Below, in pieces: positions 7,862-17,483 of a stretch of DNA of 64,000 bases. The notes under the pieces were generated by a model that saw nothing but the letters and a program-made list of their open reading frames with translations, was not told the origin of the DNA and searched no databases. A program made the position numbers and the translations under genes. Each line of letters opens with the position of its first letter. Position 1 is the first letter of the stretch. The stretch is from Acinetobacter indicus CIP 110367 (GTDB taxonomy: Bacteria; Pseudomonadota; Gammaproteobacteria; Pseudomonadales; Moraxellaceae): the NCBI RefSeq assembly GCF_000488255.1, contig NZ_KI530756.1:62001-126000 (forward strand). Reading direction: 5' to 3'.

Positions 7862-9382
7862 ATGACCCAAGACTTTAAAAAATGTCCGGTCACCCACCTC
7901 ACCACCGATGCCGGTGCTCCGGTGGTCGATAACCAGAACAGTATGACCGCCGGTGCCCGTGGTCCATTGCTTACCCAGGATTTATGGCTCAATGAAAAAC
8001 TGGCGAACTTTGTTCGTGAAGTGATTCCTGAGCGTCGTATGCACGCCAAAGGTTCAGGTGCATTCGGAACCTTTACCGTGACTCACGACATTACCCAATA
8101 TACCCGCGCCAAAATTTTCTCTGAAGTCGGCAAGAAAACCGAAATGTTTGCCCGCTTCTCGACAGTGGCCGGTGAGCGCGGTGCAGCCGATGCCGAACGT
8201 GATATTCGCGGTTTTGCACTAAAATTCTATACCGAAGAAGGCAACTGGGATTTAGTCGGTAACAACACACCGGTGTTCTTCTTTCGTGACCCGCGCCAGT
8301 TCCCAGACCTGAACAAAGCGGTAAAACGTGACCCGAAAACCAACGTCCGTTCCGCCAACAACAACTGGGATTTCTGGACCCTGTTACCAGAAGCGCTGCA
8401 TCAGGTGACCATTGTCATGTCAGACCGCGGTATTCCAGATGGTTATCGTCATATGCATGGTTTTGGCAGCCACACCTACAGCTTCATTAATGCCAACAAT
8501 GAACGTTTCTGGGTCAAATTCCATTTCCGTACCCAGCAGGGCATTAAAAACCTGACCGATGCCGAAGCCGCAGCACTGATTGGCCAGGACCGTGAAAGCA
8601 GCCAAAATGACCTGTTTAATGCAATTGAACGTGGCGATTTCCCGAAATGGACCCTATTCGTGCAGATCATGCCGGAAACCGAAGCGGAAACCGTACCTTA
8701 TCATCCGTTTGACCTGACCAAAGTCTGGCCAAAAGGTGATTATCCATTAATTGAAGTCGGTGAGTTTGAACTGAACCGTAACCCAGAAAACTATTTCCAG
8801 GATGTGGAACAGGCCGCTTTTGCACCAAGTACTCTGGTGCCGGGGATCAGCTATTCACCAGACCGTATGCTGCAAGCGCGTTTAATTAACTATGCCGATG
8901 CCGCACGTTATCGCGTGGGGGTAAACCATTCCCAGATTCCGGTAAACGCAGCCCGTTGTCCGGTCCACTCTAACCGCCGTGATGGTCAGGGCCGTATGGA
9001 TGGCAACTATGGCGGCTTGCCACACTATGAGCCAAACAGCTTCCAGCAATGGCAGGAACAGCCACAGTACCGTGAACCACCACTGAAAATCCGTGGCGAT
9101 GCCGATTTCTGGGATTATCGTCAAGATGACAGCGATTACTTTAGCCAGCCGCGTGCCCTGTTCAACCTGATGAATCCTGAACAGAAACAGGCGCTGTTTG
9201 ACAATACTGCGCGTGCCATGGGCGATGCCTATGACTTTATCAAGTACCGTCATATCCGTAACTGCTTTATGTGTGACCCGGCCTACGGCGAAGGTGTAGC
9301 CCAAGCCTTGGGGATGACCGTGGCAGATGCTCAGGCCGCTCGAGCCACCGACCCTGCGCTGGGTCAGCCAGGCGTGCTCTAA
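7862..9382 (+). CDS. katA: Monofunctional haem catalase (KatA type)
   Basis: Catalase converts two hydrogen peroxide to water and oxygen. The 506-residue length fits small-subunit catalases. The distal pocket is present: H61 in [13 protein letters not shown] and an Asn in GNNTPVFF (about 134-135). The proximal haem ligand is Y344 in [24 protein letters not shown] and the RDPRQFPDL region are also typical. There is no signal peptide, so the enzyme should be cytosolic. It has a long 5' region (about 270 bp) with a candidate OxyR operator and a good ribosome binding site (GGAG) before the ATG. A strong terminator follows, so it is a single-gene unit. Confidence 0.95.
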   Translation: MTQDFKKCPVTHLTTDAGAPVVDNQNSMTAGARGPLLTQDLWLNEKLANFVREVIPERRMHAKGSGAFGTFTVTHDITQYTRAKIFSEVGKKTEMFARFSTVAGERGAADAERDIRGFALKFYTEEGNWDLVGNNTPVFFFRDPRQFPDLNKAVKRDPKTNVRSANNNWDFWTLLPEALHQVTIVMSDRGIPDGYRHMHGFGSHTYSFINANNERFWVKFHFRTQQGIKNLTDAEAAALIGQDRESSQNDLFNAIERGDFPKWTLFVQIMPETEAETVPYHPFDLTKVWPKGDYPLIEVGEFELNRNPENYFQDVEQAAFAPSTLVPGISYSPDRMLQARLINYADAARYRVGVNHSQIPVNAARCPVHSNRRDGQGRMDGNYGGLPHYEPNSFQQWQEQPQYREPPLKIRGDADFWDYRQDDSDYFSQPRALFNLMNPEQKQALFDNTARAMGDAYDFIKYRHIRNCFMCDPAYGEGVAQALGMTVADAQAARATDPALGQPGVL

Positions 9383-9408
9383 GCCTCTACACAGAGAGTT
9401 CAAGCCAT

Positions 9409-9436
9409 AAAAAAACCACCTTCGGGTGGTTTTTTG
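9409..9436 (+). terminator. Bidirectional terminator between katA and the MBL-fold gene
   Basis: AAAAAACCACC, a TTCG tetraloop and GGTGGTTTTTT form a perfect stem with T runs on both strands; it can end katA and the convergent gene at 9452. Confidence 0.92.
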
Positions 9437-9451
9437 TTGCAGGATTTAAAC

Positions 9452-10501
9452 TTAAACAATCAGCTTCTTGCCTTCGCGAATGCAATAAAACGGATTCATC
9501 AGTTTTGAGGATTTACGCATGGCATTTTGCAAATCGACTTCCGGCTGTTCACGGCCTTCATCGGTGAGCTGGAAGGTACGGTAATGAATGGCCAGCGAAC
9601 ATTTGGAATGCAGGTCTTTATGCGCCTGAAAAGCATCTTCCGGATTCATGTGCATATAGCGCATCAGGTCCCGTGGCTCATAGGCACCAATCGGTAATAG
9701 TGCAATCCGCGGTGCGCCAATACGGGCATGGATTTCCTTAAAATGCGAGGAATAACCGGTATCTCCGGCAAAGAAGCAGTGATCTTCACCATGCAGAATC
9801 GAGAAGCCACCCCAGAGGGCACTGTTCTGGTCGCGCATACCACGGCCTGAACCATGCTGCGCCGGAATATAGACCAGTTTTAATTCATTAAATAGCGCCG
9901 ATTGCCACCAGTCCATTTCCACCACATGAAAGTTTTTTGGCAAATACCAGCTGTTGCCCAGTCCGGTATAAATTGGCATGGCAAAACGGGCATGTAACCA
10001 GCGCAGGGTGGCCAGATCCATGTGGTCATAATGGTTATGGCTCAACAGCACCGCATGAATGGTCGGTAACTCTTCCAGGGCAATTCCAGCCGGGCAAATC
10101 CGTTTCGGACCTCTGCCCTGCTGCGGTCCGGCATATTCACACCAGACCGGATCGGTCAGGAAATTATAGGGGCCAATCTGAATCAGAACGGTAGCATGCC
10201 CTACAAACCAGATCTGCCAGTCATCCAGGCTGGCATTCGGACGTTCCTGCGGAATCGGACGCTTGCCTTCAGCGGGCTGCTCTGGTGTGTTTTCTGCGGT
10301 CCAGCTATTGCGTTTACGCTGTAACAGCCATTTCAGCAAATCACTGCGGCTACGCCCTTCGGGTGCCGGCACCGGATTGAAAAACTGGGCACCGTTATAA
10401 TGCCGGGAAGGTAAAAACTGCAAAGCAGGCTGACGCCAGGCGTGTGACCAACATGTTTCGGTTGGTAGCTGAAAATGCTTAGGTTCCGCGTTTTGATTCA
10501 T
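9452..10501 (-). CDS. Metallo-beta-lactamase-fold hydrolase (NAPE-PLD/UlaG-like)
   Basis: The 349-residue protein has the metal-binding MBL motif HNHYDHMD, a preceding VLLSHNHYD strand, and a later FAGDTGYS segment with the bridging Asp. The WFVGHATVLIQIGPYNFLTDPVW opening is characteristic of the family that includes N-acyl-phosphatidylethanolamine phospholipase D and other L-ascorbate lactonase-like proteins. A phosphodiesterase acting on a lipid is possible, but the substrate is not defined by the sequence. I chose Met at 10501 (MNQNAEPK); the frame extends 34 codons upstream, but that stretch does not look like family sequence. No signal peptide is seen. Confidence 0.8.
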   Translation of the reverse strand: MNQNAEPKHFQLPTETCWSHAWRQPALQFLPSRHYNGAQFFNPVPAPEGRSRSDLLKWLLQRKRNSWTAENTPEQPAEGKRPIPQERPNASLDDWQIWFVGHATVLIQIGPYNFLTDPVWCEYAGPQQGRGPKRICPAGIALEELPTIHAVLLSHNHYDHMDLATLRWLHARFAMPIYTGLGNSWYLPKNFHVVEMDWWQSALFNELKLVYIPAQHGSGRGMRDQNSALWGGFSILHGEDHCFFAGDTGYSSHFKEIHARIGAPRIALLPIGAYEPRDLMRYMHMNPEDAFQAHKDLHSKCSLAIHYRTFQLTDEGREQPEVDLQNAMRKSSKLMNPFYCIREGKKLIV

Positions 10502-10684
10502 GTCAGTCCGATAAAAATTGAAGCACGTAGAGCAAATCCTGTGATTTATTAAGTCTTCATTACACAGGACAGCAAGTGCCGATGCAATATGCATAGTATC
10601 CAAAATTGTGGAATATTTTGTTTTATGTTTTTGTTGTTTTTAGCAAAAGCCAAAACAGCAGGAAGCGCATGGCTTCCTGTGCTG

Positions 10685-11593
10685 TCACCATTTAGAAAAA
10701 TACTGACGCTGCCAGTCTTTCCAGAAATACATCACAATGCCCAGCATCACCACCGCAATCCCGGCCACCGCATGTGCACTGATATGCTCATGATTCAGAG
10801 TCGCTCCGAGTACCAGTGCAATAATCGGGGTCATCACATTGCTTAAAGAGACAGTGGACGCAGCCAGACGGCGAATCAGCCAGAAATAACACAGCATCGC
10901 CACAATCGAAGACATGATCATGGTAAACAAAAAGCCAATCATGGTTTGCATGCCCGGCCATTCGGTTGGCATATGTGACCAGATGAATGGCAACATCAGC
11001 ATTGAACCCAGTGCCGAGACCAGCAAGGAACCGGTGGCCTGTGACATCGGACTCAGTGGTGCATTAATCTGCTTGACCCAGAAAATCGAGCTGATATACG
11101 ACACCATGCTAATTAACATCAGCACAATCCCAATCGGGTTGATCTTGCTGTCTGCCGAGTCGGCAAAGACATAACTCAGCCCGGCCACCGCCACCGCCAT
11201 GCCCAGCCATTGCAGGGCCACCAGTTTCTGGGTTTTTAAAATCACATGGCCAATTAAACCGGCAATAAGCGGGGAAAAACCAAAAATCAGCGCCATTAAA
11301 CCCGAAGTCAGGTAATTGGCTGCCAGATAAATAAACAGCTGCGCACCAATCAGGTTCAGGCTGCCCGCCACATAACTTTTGAGTGAGGTTTCATCCAGCG
11401 GCAACGGATCACGCATCAGTTTCAGTAAAAACAGCGCAATCAGCGAAGCCCCGAAATAGCGGATAATCAGCACCCACATGGGATGGACTTCTTCCACACT
11501 CCACACAATCGCCAGCGGCGTGGTGGCCCAGATCAGCACCAGCAAGGCATAGATACTGGCGGTAACGATCATGGGAGATGAGTTTGAACTCAT
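10685..11593 (-). CDS. EamA/DMT-family membrane transporter
   Basis: The protein (302 residues from the chosen Met at 11593) shows about ten hydrophobic segments arranged as two EamA repeats, for example the IYALLVLIWATTPLAIVW opening and the SLSNVMTPIIALVLGA segment near the end, where the Pro-containing turn of the second repeat lies. DMT transporters export metabolites such as amino acids and are inner-membrane proteins; the substrate is unknown. An alternative start 19 codons upstream is possible, and neither site has a strong ribosome binding site. It stands alone between the MBL gene and the hca operon, with no apparent operon partner. Confidence 0.85.
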   Translation of the reverse strand: MSSNSSPMIVTASIYALLVLIWATTPLAIVWSVEEVHPMWVLIIRYFGASLIALFLLKLMRDPLPLDETSLKSYVAGSLNLIGAQLFIYLAANYLTSGLMALIFGFSPLIAGLIGHVILKTQKLVALQWLGMAVAVAGLSYVFADSADSKINPIGIVLMLISMVSYISSIFWVKQINAPLSPMSQATGSLLVSALGSMLMLPFIWSHMPTEWPGMQTMIGFLFTMIMSSIVAMLCYFWLIRRLAASTVSLSNVMTPIIALVLGATLNHEHISAHAVAGIAVVMLGIVMYFWKDWQRQYFSKW

Positions 11594-11905
11594 AGACAAC
11601 TCAACTAAATTTGAAAACCATAAAATGAAGGCATCTTTATTCAAACCCATCTTGAAATAATGAGAATGACGACCTGAATGTCACCACGGAACGAAGAGAG
11701 ACGCCCAAACAATGAAAAGAGTTTTGCCCTGCGAACTCAAAAATAAATTTTGAGGATTCTTATCAGCTTTAAAAAGTAAGACCTACCGACACAAAGTCAT
11801 GTACAAATCACCATGCACATTGTGCTCATGTCTCGACATTAAAATAAAACAGCCATAAAAAAGCAGACCAAAGTTACCCAAGGTCTGCCCTGCCGTATCG
11901 CCGGA
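11594..11905. other. Intergenic stretch with the hca operon terminator only
   Basis: These 312 bases hold the promoter region of the EamA transporter (minus strand) and the terminator of hcaD (11857-11889). I see no further gene or repeat. Confidence 0.6.
11857..11889 (-). terminator. Terminator of the hca operon after hcaD
   Basis: On the minus strand GCAGACC pairs with GGTCTGC around a 12-base loop, followed by TTTTTTATGG. It lies just past the hcaD stop. Confidence 0.8.
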
Positions 11906-13135
11906 TTATTTTACCAGCTTACGAAGATCCTGACTCAGATCGAGATATTTGTCAGCCTCAAAAGCCGCCTGTTTGCTGATCAGCTTTTTCAGGTGACGCA
12001 TATCTTTGGCTGCATTCACGGTAATCCCGCCAACGATCACGCCATCGGTGACACCAAACAATACGAATGATGATTCAGCACGCAGTTCAGGTTTAATCTC
12101 GCCACGCACATGCCATTCAGCCGCTGCCATATCACCAACAAACTGATAGTTGATGTCCAGCTGATCGGTCCAGAACCAGGCCGGGTTTGCCGCTGGATGT
12201 TCAACGCCCATCACGTGACGCGCGAAGATACCCGCTTGCAGGTTGGCATTTTCCCAGGTTTCAACGCGGCGGTGGTTACCACAGTCACGCAGTTGCGTGG
12301 CCACGTCACCGGCTGCATAAATATCCGGATTTGAGGTCTGGCAGTTTTCATTGACTTTAACCGCAAAGTCCGCATCCAGACCGGCTTCAACGGCCAGCTG
12401 TGCATTCGGGATAATCCCGATCCCATAGACCACAGCATCTGCACGCAGCTCTTCACCGCCTTCCAGTGTTACCACAATTTCTTCGCCATCCAGCTTGCAT
12501 TCTGCAATCTGGGTCGACAGGCGTACATCAACACCGGCCAGTTGTTGCTGCTCCAGCAGGAACTCGCTCAGGATGCGTGGTGATGAACGACCCATCACCA
12601 TTGGACCCATTTCAATCACGGTCACTTTACATTCTTTAAAGCGTGCGCTTGAGGCAAGCTCCAGACCGATGACACCGCCACCAATCAGGATGATACGGCG
12701 GCCCGGCTGTAATACCGGCACCAGCGCTTGTGAATCTTCCAGGTTACGCAGGGTGTACACGTGTTTACCCAGCGCATCGAAGTTGGGTAAACGACGCGCT
12801 GCACCACCGGTGGCCAGCAGTAACTTGTCATAAGCAACGACATCACCGTTTTGCAGTTCAACCGTTTTTGCCTCGGCATTGATTTTGGCCACACCGTTAC
12901 CACGGATGGTTTCAACGCCCAGTTCCGCCAGTTTTTCTTCTGACAGAATTTCGATTTTGGTTTCGGCTGGTTTGAGAATCACATCTTTAGACAAAGGTGG
13001 ACGCTCATACGGCAAATGGGTTTCATCCCCGATCAGGGTGATTTTGCCTTCGTATTTGTTGCCACGTAATTCCAGAATTGCGCTGGCACCGGCCTGACCT
13101 GCACCGACAATCACGATGCTGTTTACATTGCTCAT
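11906..13135 (-). CDS. hcaD: Ferredoxin-NAD reductase of the phenylpropionate dioxygenase, HcaD
   Basis: HcaD passes electrons from NADH through FAD to the Rieske ferredoxin HcaC. The 409 residues show an N-terminal FAD-binding Rossmann motif (IVIVGAGQAGASA, about residues 7-19), the LPYERPPLSK segment typical of aromatic-dioxygenase reductases, a second dinucleotide motif for NAD (RIILIGGGVIGLELA, about 145-160) and the YAAGDVA motif near 270 that contacts FAD. It is the last gene of the hca operon, 4 bp after mhpB, with AAGG eight bases before the ATG. Related reductases serve toluene and biphenyl dioxygenases; neighbours decide for HcaD. Confidence 0.92.
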   Translation of the reverse strand: MSNVNSIVIVGAGQAGASAILELRGNKYEGKITLIGDETHLPYERPPLSKDVILKPAETKIEILSEEKLAELGVETIRGNGVAKINAEAKTVELQNGDVVAYDKLLLATGGAARRLPNFDALGKHVYTLRNLEDSQALVPVLQPGRRIILIGGGVIGLELASSARFKECKVTVIEMGPMVMGRSSPRILSEFLLEQQQLAGVDVRLSTQIAECKLDGEEIVVTLEGGEELRADAVVYGIGIIPNAQLAVEAGLDADFAVKVNENCQTSNPDIYAAGDVATQLRDCGNHRRVETWENANLQAGIFARHVMGVEHPAANPAWFWTDQLDINYQFVGDMAAAEWHVRGEIKPELRAESSFVLFGVTDGVIVGGITVNAAKDMRHLKKLISKQAAFEADKYLDLSQDLRKLVK

Positions 13136-13139
13136 TCAG

Positions 13140-14105
13140 TTAACCTTTTAATTCTGCAGAAACGATACCGAAACCGGCAATCCACTCGCTGATTTCTTCA
13201 TAGCAGTGGGTGGTCATGTCATATTCGCCCAGCTCATGCAATGCAGCAAATGCCGCCATCCATGAACGGACTTCCTGACCGCCACGGCCGCCATCACGAC
13301 GGATTTCCGCTTCAGTCATGGCTTCCAGTGCTGCGAAATCTGCCTGCTTGAATTTCTCCAGCAAAGCGATATCCCATTCCGCATTCAGCGGGACTGCCAC
13401 AGAAGTATCCCCCGCGGCCAGCTTCTGACCCACGGCAATAATTTTTGCCTGACGGGCTTCACGGGCTTCCGGGGTCGGGTTACGACCGGCAATCAGGAAT
13501 TCTTCCACTTCTGGTGGTACCGAACCCATTTGCGGGGTTGGTGGATCGTGAGACAGACCACCCGTACCCAGAACCAGTACGCGTTCGTTTTCAAGATTCA
13601 GTGACTTGATAAACTGACCGACCGCACGACCTAAAGCGATGGTACGTTTGGTGGTTGGCATTGGTGCAGCTGCACCATTAATGAAAACTGGAATAGTAGG
13701 ATAACGATCGAGCTGACCACCACACAGGAAATGTAATGGCTGGGTCACACCGTGGTCGGCCTGCATACGATACGAATAGGCCACATCCACGCCTTCATCG
13801 AGGACACGGCGAACCAGATTGAGTGCAGTTTCTTCAGGCACATCAATCTTGTTGTTGTCTTTACCATAGTCCCAGTCACCTGCTGCAGTGGCACGAATAC
13901 CCACACAGAAACTTGGCATCAGGTCATAGAAGAAACCATTGAAATGGTCTGGACCAAAGGTAATGATCAGGGTTGGATCGTAGGCTTTGACTTCCGCAGA
14001 CAGTTTTTCAAACGCCTGACGAACAGCTTGTTCTTTGCGTTGTTCTTGCGGAGTGGCAAACTCCATTAAAGGACTGTGCGATGCACAAATAAGTTTAACG
14101 GCCAT
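13140..14105 (-). CDS. mhpB: 2,3-dihydroxyphenylpropionate 1,2-dioxygenase MhpB
   Basis: MhpB is a class III (LigB-type) extradiol dioxygenase that opens the catechol ring next to the hydroxyls using Fe(II). The 321 residues fit the family. CASHSPL near the N-terminus, FGPDHFNGFFYDLMP (about 50-64), YRMQADHGVTQPL (about 110-122) and LGTGGLSHDPP carry the conserved His and acidic residues, and the closing IPEWIAGFG-like segment (SEWIAGFGIVSAE) is shared with E. coli MhpB. In E. coli this enzyme sits in the mhp operon; here it is inserted between hcaB and hcaD, placing ring cleavage in the upper-pathway transcript. A short stem-loop precedes it at 14125-14142. Confidence 0.92.
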   Translation of the reverse strand: MAVKLICASHSPLMEFATPQEQRKEQAVRQAFEKLSAEVKAYDPTLIITFGPDHFNGFFYDLMPSFCVGIRATAAGDWDYGKDNNKIDVPEETALNLVRRVLDEGVDVAYSYRMQADHGVTQPLHFLCGGQLDRYPTIPVFINGAAAPMPTTKRTIALGRAVGQFIKSLNLENERVLVLGTGGLSHDPPTPQMGSVPPEVEEFLIAGRNPTPEAREARQAKIIAVGQKLAAGDTSVAVPLNAEWDIALLEKFKQADFAALEAMTEAEIRRDGGRGGQEVRSWMAAFAALHELGEYDMTTHCYEEISEWIAGFGIVSAELKG

Positions 14106-14124
14106 GTGTGACTCCTAAACGGAA

Positions 14125-14142
14125 GGCAGCCAAAAGGCTGCC
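14125..14142 (-). promoter_or_regulatory. Intercistronic stem-loop between hcaB and mhpB
   Basis: GGCAGCC-AAAA-GGCTGCC forms a perfect 7-bp stem with a 4-base loop in the 67-bp gap between hcaB and mhpB. There is no T run after it, so it is more likely an mRNA stability or processing element than a terminator. Confidence 0.5.
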
Positions 14143-14172
14143 GGGTTAGTCCATTATGTTTTAAGGCGTGAA

Positions 14173-14988
14173 TTACTCGTCAAAGAAACCGGCACGTGGT
14201 TGACGTAAACCACGAATGCCCAAGCCACATTCCGCGTTAATCAGCACGCCGGTCAGTGGACGGTTGTTTTGACGTGAAGCCAGCAGCACATATGAACCGG
14301 TCATATCTTCTGGTTCTGGCAAGAAGTTCAGTGGCATACCACGGGCAATTTTCTCAGGATCACGTGCATCGAGCAGGCCAACATTTTCCTGACCGAGTGA
14401 TGCCGCGCCTTTGATATTCACATTCATGGCAGACGGTGCCACGGCATTGACACGAACTTTTGGCGCTAATTCATAGGCCAGTTCTTTCATGATGCCTACA
14501 CCGGCATGTTTGGATGCGGTATAAACAGGACCACCGCCCGATGAATACAGCGCAGAGTTTGATAAAGTGAAGATAATTGAACCTTCAGACTTGATCAGTT
14601 CGTCTAGCGCTGCTTTGGCACCCAGGATCAGCGACTTGGTATTAATGCCCATGATTTCATCAAAGGCTTTATCCAGTTGCTCACCCGAGGTGTTGACGAT
14701 ATCGGCATAGTGATCCCAGATACCGGCATTACCCACAAAACAGTCAAGCTTGCCAAAACGCTCAACGGTCGCTTGAACAGCACGGACATTGTCTTCATAG
14801 TTGGCAACATCACCAGCGATTGCAAGAATTCGGTCACCGAAGTGTTCCTGTAAAGCATCAACTTTAGACTGAGAACGCTGAAGAACGGCCACCTGTGCTC
14901 CTTCTTCTAAAAAACGCTCAACCAAAGCCCAGCCTAAACCCGAACCACCACCAGTGATGAGTGCAACTTCGCCTTTTAGCCAACCCAT
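14173..14988 (-). CDS. hcaB: cis-2,3-dihydrodiol-2,3-dehydrogenase HcaB
   Basis: HcaB is a short-chain dehydrogenase that oxidises the cis-dihydrodiol made by HcaEF to 2,3-dihydroxyphenylpropionate with NAD+. The 271 residues carry the SDR cofactor motif GGGSGLGWAL (about 13-22), NAGIWDHY (about 87-94, the NAG motif of dihydrodiol dehydrogenases), a catalytic Ser in TLSNSA and YTASKHAGVG (about 155-164) with catalytic Tyr and Lys. NAGIWDH and the LAYELAPKVRVN segment are those of the HcaB/BphB/TodD group. It follows hcaC after only 2 bp, so the two are in one transcript. Confidence 0.93.
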   Translation of the reverse strand: MGWLKGEVALITGGGSGLGWALVERFLEEGAQVAVLQRSQSKVDALQEHFGDRILAIAGDVANYEDNVRAVQATVERFGKLDCFVGNAGIWDHYADIVNTSGEQLDKAFDEIMGINTKSLILGAKAALDELIKSEGSIIFTLSNSALYSSGGGPVYTASKHAGVGIMKELAYELAPKVRVNAVAPSAMNVNIKGAASLGQENVGLLDARDPEKIARGMPLNFLPEPEDMTGSYVLLASRQNNRPLTGVLINAECGLGIRGLRQPRAGFFDE

Positions 14989-14990
14989 GA

Positions 14991-15317
14991 TTACTCTCCT
15001 GCCATCTCTACGTATAACGCGCCATCTTCAACAATCACTGGGAATGTCTGGATTGGATCTGTTGCTGGCAAGCATAGTGCTTGACCAGTTTTCAAACAGA
15101 AACGTGCAGAGTGCAGCGGACATTCAACTGTACCGTCGTCTTCCAGATAACCTTCAGACATCGATGCATTACCATGTGAACAGCGATCATTCATTGCGAA
15201 GAATTCACCGCCATTGTTGAATACTGCCAGCGCATCGATACCGTTTACGCCGCAGTCCACTTTCAATGCTTCGCCTTCGTCAAGCTCGTCAACTTGGCAA
15301 ACAAAAATCTTATTCAT
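14991..15317 (-). CDS. hcaC: Rieske ferredoxin of the phenylpropionate dioxygenase, HcaC
   Basis: This 108-residue protein is a Rieske [2Fe-2S] ferredoxin that carries electrons from HcaD to the oxygenase HcaEF. Ligands are visible as CSH at about residues 42-44 and CPLH at about 62-65, the C-x-H ... C-x2-H pattern. The chain has no extra domains, as expected for the three-component dioxygenase class. Its ATG overlaps the end of hcaF by one base, consistent with translational coupling. Confidence 0.93.
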   Translation of the reverse strand: MNKIFVCQVDELDEGEALKVDCGVNGIDALAVFNNGGEFFAMNDRCSHGNASMSEGYLEDDGTVECPLHSARFCLKTGQALCLPATDPIQTFPVIVEDGALYVEMAGE

Positions 15318-15835
15318 TAGAAGAACACACTCAGGTTATGTGAGTTATAGGTAACTTGGTCAAGCGTGATCTTACGGTTGAAGATCTGGAAGCCTAAGCC
15401 GCCTTCAACTTTACGGATCTTGTCATGACGCTTACCACAGTAAATCGTAACGTCTTTCTCTTTTTGGGTACGGTACAGTAAATAAGTCACGTACACATCG
15501 TATTCGCCTTCTACTTCAGACGCTTCAACAATCACGTTAGACACCATGTGAGTCGTACGTGATGGAGGCTCTTCTGCCCAGGCCATACCGGTTTCAAGAC
15601 GGGCAACACGACGTTCCAACAGATCTTTCGTATCGTTGAACACCCAAGTCGTCGGTGGTTCAACCGAACGACGACGGTCACGGGTTTGTGCGTTTGGTGT
15701 GGTACGTAGCGTATAAGAAATATCTTCAGCTAGCGTGTCTAACCACTCGCGGAATTTCCAGTCATCAAGAAGCTTGGCTTCTTGATACAGGAACTGACTG
15801 ATCTGGTGATGAAGTTCTAAGCTGATTTGACTCAT
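15317..15835 (-). CDS. hcaF: Phenylpropionate dioxygenase small subunit HcaF
   Basis: HcaF is the beta subunit of the ring-hydroxylating oxygenase, a structural partner of HcaE in an alpha3beta3 hexamer. The 172-residue protein has the cystatin-like beta-subunit features: an N-terminal helix ([14 protein letters not shown]), [16 protein letters not shown], and the [22 protein letters not shown] region shared by BphE, TodC2 and HcaF. It overlaps hcaE by four bases (ATGA), which implies coupled translation in a fixed ratio. Confidence 0.93.
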   Translation of the reverse strand: MSQISLELHHQISQFLYQEAKLLDDWKFREWLDTLAEDISYTLRTTPNAQTRDRRRSVEPPTTWVFNDTKDLLERRVARLETGMAWAEEPPSRTTHMVSNVIVEASEVEGEYDVYVTYLLYRTQKEKDVTIYCGKRHDKIRKVEGGLGFQIFNRKITLDQVTYNSHNLSVFF

Positions 15836-17199
15836 TTCATAAGCTCCTTCTCGTATTCGTCAGCCGCTTTTTCAACGTCTTCCCATTTTTCATGGATCAA
15901 TAAATCTGCCCAGCGACGGTACATACCGCGTGCTGCAGTTTCAGAGAAAATGTAGTTGGTGATGCCCGGGATACCATCTTCACGTACTTTCTCGTTGCCT
16001 TTACCCATCTCAACGATCAATTTGTTTTGACGTGCTTTATAACCACGTAAAACTTTCTGAATCTCGATCCAGTTCTCAGAGTCATCTTGCTCCAGGAAGC
16101 CGGCAGGACCGAATGCACGCGTTGCAGAGCGTTCAAACGCTTCTTTCACTTCTTGAGACGCTTCAGCATCGGCAATACAGAATGCCCAAACTTCAGTTTT
16201 GTTTGGACCACGTGGGTGCCATACGCGAAGTGTTGCAGTACCGTTCAACCAAGACAGTGTCGGGAACATGGTGTTGTGACCTGCAAGACGCAGCGCACGT
16301 ACTTCACCTAGACGCTCTTTTACTTCTTCATACGTTTCGCGGAAGTAGTTGGCCACTTCACCGTCAACCCAAACGTTTGCATCTGGTTTCTCTGTGAAGA
16401 AGAAGCCTGAACCGTGACCACGTGAACCGTATTGCAGTGCATCTTTTGCAGTTTCCCAAACTGGACGAGCCGTTTGAGCAGCACCTAATTTCTTGGTTGA
16501 TTCGTCGTCTGGTTTCGCGCCAAGTACCTGAATCGCAGATGCGTGAGAGAACAGGGCGTGGTATTGGTCAGATGCAAACTGTTCAGCTGCAAATTTCCAG
16601 TTACACTCGATTTCCCACTTGTGTACACCACCGATGATTTCAGTACCACCTGGACGACGGTCTACAACGCCATCAAGATACCAAGCGATATCACCCATGT
16701 ATTCTTCTAGATCTGGTGTGGTTTCATCCCAGCAGCCGAATACCAGGCCTTTGTAAGACTTCACACGGTTTACTTCAACCAGACCCCATTGCTCTTTACA
16801 TGCACCATGCGGGTAAGCACGATCTTCAAGCGGGATGTCTTTTAAAGAACCGTCAATACCGTAAGACCAGCCGTGGTATGGGCAAGTGAACGCACGGGTA
16901 TTACCACAGTCTGCGAAGCTTACGCGCATAGAACGGTGACGGCATTGGTTTAAGAATGCTTTGATCGAGCCATCTTTTTGACGTGCCACAATGATCGGAT
17001 CTTCACCCATATAGGTATTGAAGAAGTCGCCCGCCTTAGGAATTTGGCTTTCATGGCAAAGGAATAACCAGGTACGACCAAATACACGTTCAAGTTCTAA
17101 CTCGTAGATATCTGGATCAGTATAGATAGATGGCGTAATACGTCCATTTTGTGCATCGACTAAAGCGTCGATTTCGCGCACATCAATTTTTCCACTCAT
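15832..17199 (-). CDS. hcaE: Phenylpropionate/cinnamate dioxygenase large subunit HcaE
   Basis: HcaE is the catalytic alpha subunit that adds O2 across the aromatic ring of 3-phenylpropionate or cinnamate to form a cis-2,3-dihydrodiol. It has a Rieske centre (CRH, 17 residues, CPYH, about residues 77-99) and the mononuclear iron site DQYHALFSH (about 210-220) with its two His, plus a later Asp in EQDDSENW. Recalled E. coli HcaE agrees along nearly the whole length. I place the start at 17199 (MSGKID) because AGGAGA lies seven bases upstream; a GTG eight codons further up lacks such a site. It is first in the operon and divergent from hcaR. Confidence 0.94.
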   Translation of the reverse strand: MSGKIDVREIDALVDAQNGRITPSIYTDPDIYELELERVFGRTWLFLCHESQIPKAGDFFNTYMGEDPIIVARQKDGSIKAFLNQCRHRSMRVSFADCGNTRAFTCPYHGWSYGIDGSLKDIPLEDRAYPHGACKEQWGLVEVNRVKSYKGLVFGCWDETTPDLEEYMGDIAWYLDGVVDRRPGGTEIIGGVHKWEIECNWKFAAEQFASDQYHALFSHASAIQVLGAKPDDESTKKLGAAQTARPVWETAKDALQYGSRGHGSGFFFTEKPDANVWVDGEVANYFRETYEEVKERLGEVRALRLAGHNTMFPTLSWLNGTATLRVWHPRGPNKTEVWAFCIADAEASQEVKEAFERSATRAFGPAGFLEQDDSENWIEIQKVLRGYKARQNKLIVEMGKGNEKVREDGIPGITNYIFSETAARGMYRRWADLLIHEKWEDVEKAADEYEKELMK

Positions 17200-17406
17200 T
17201 GAAAGCTCTCCTGTGACCGACACAACGGCACAAAATAAATAGACTCAACTTTGCATGGATAATGATTTTTTAGCGGGGTTTAGTGAAATATTTTTTTTGT
17301 TTTAATTAAGATATTTTATCAATTACTTATCGCTTATTTCTCTTTATTAAAGCATTAATAAAATTTGAAAGCCTATTTATTTCCTAAATGGCAGAATAAT
17401 CTTCAC

Positions 17407-17423
17407 CTAATAGTTGATTATAG
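17407..17423. promoter_or_regulatory. Candidate LysR-type binding site in the hcaE-hcaR divergent region
   Basis: The imperfect palindrome CTAATAGTTGATTATAG lies about 60 bp before the regulator start and 210 bp before hcaE, in the 284-bp divergent region. LysR regulators usually bind such AT-rich interrupted dyads near their own gene and activate the divergent operon. Assigned by position and symmetry only. Confidence 0.3.
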
Positions 17424-17483
17424 ATTATACTCTTAAGACATGATAGTTAGACATTTTTTGAATTAATATTTTGGAATGGGTTT

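Noticed and set aside
7659..7862. Open frame of 67 codons before the catalase gene
   Set aside because: It lies within the promoter/leader region downstream of the -10 element, has no ribosome binding site or recognisable motif, and ends at the catalase start.
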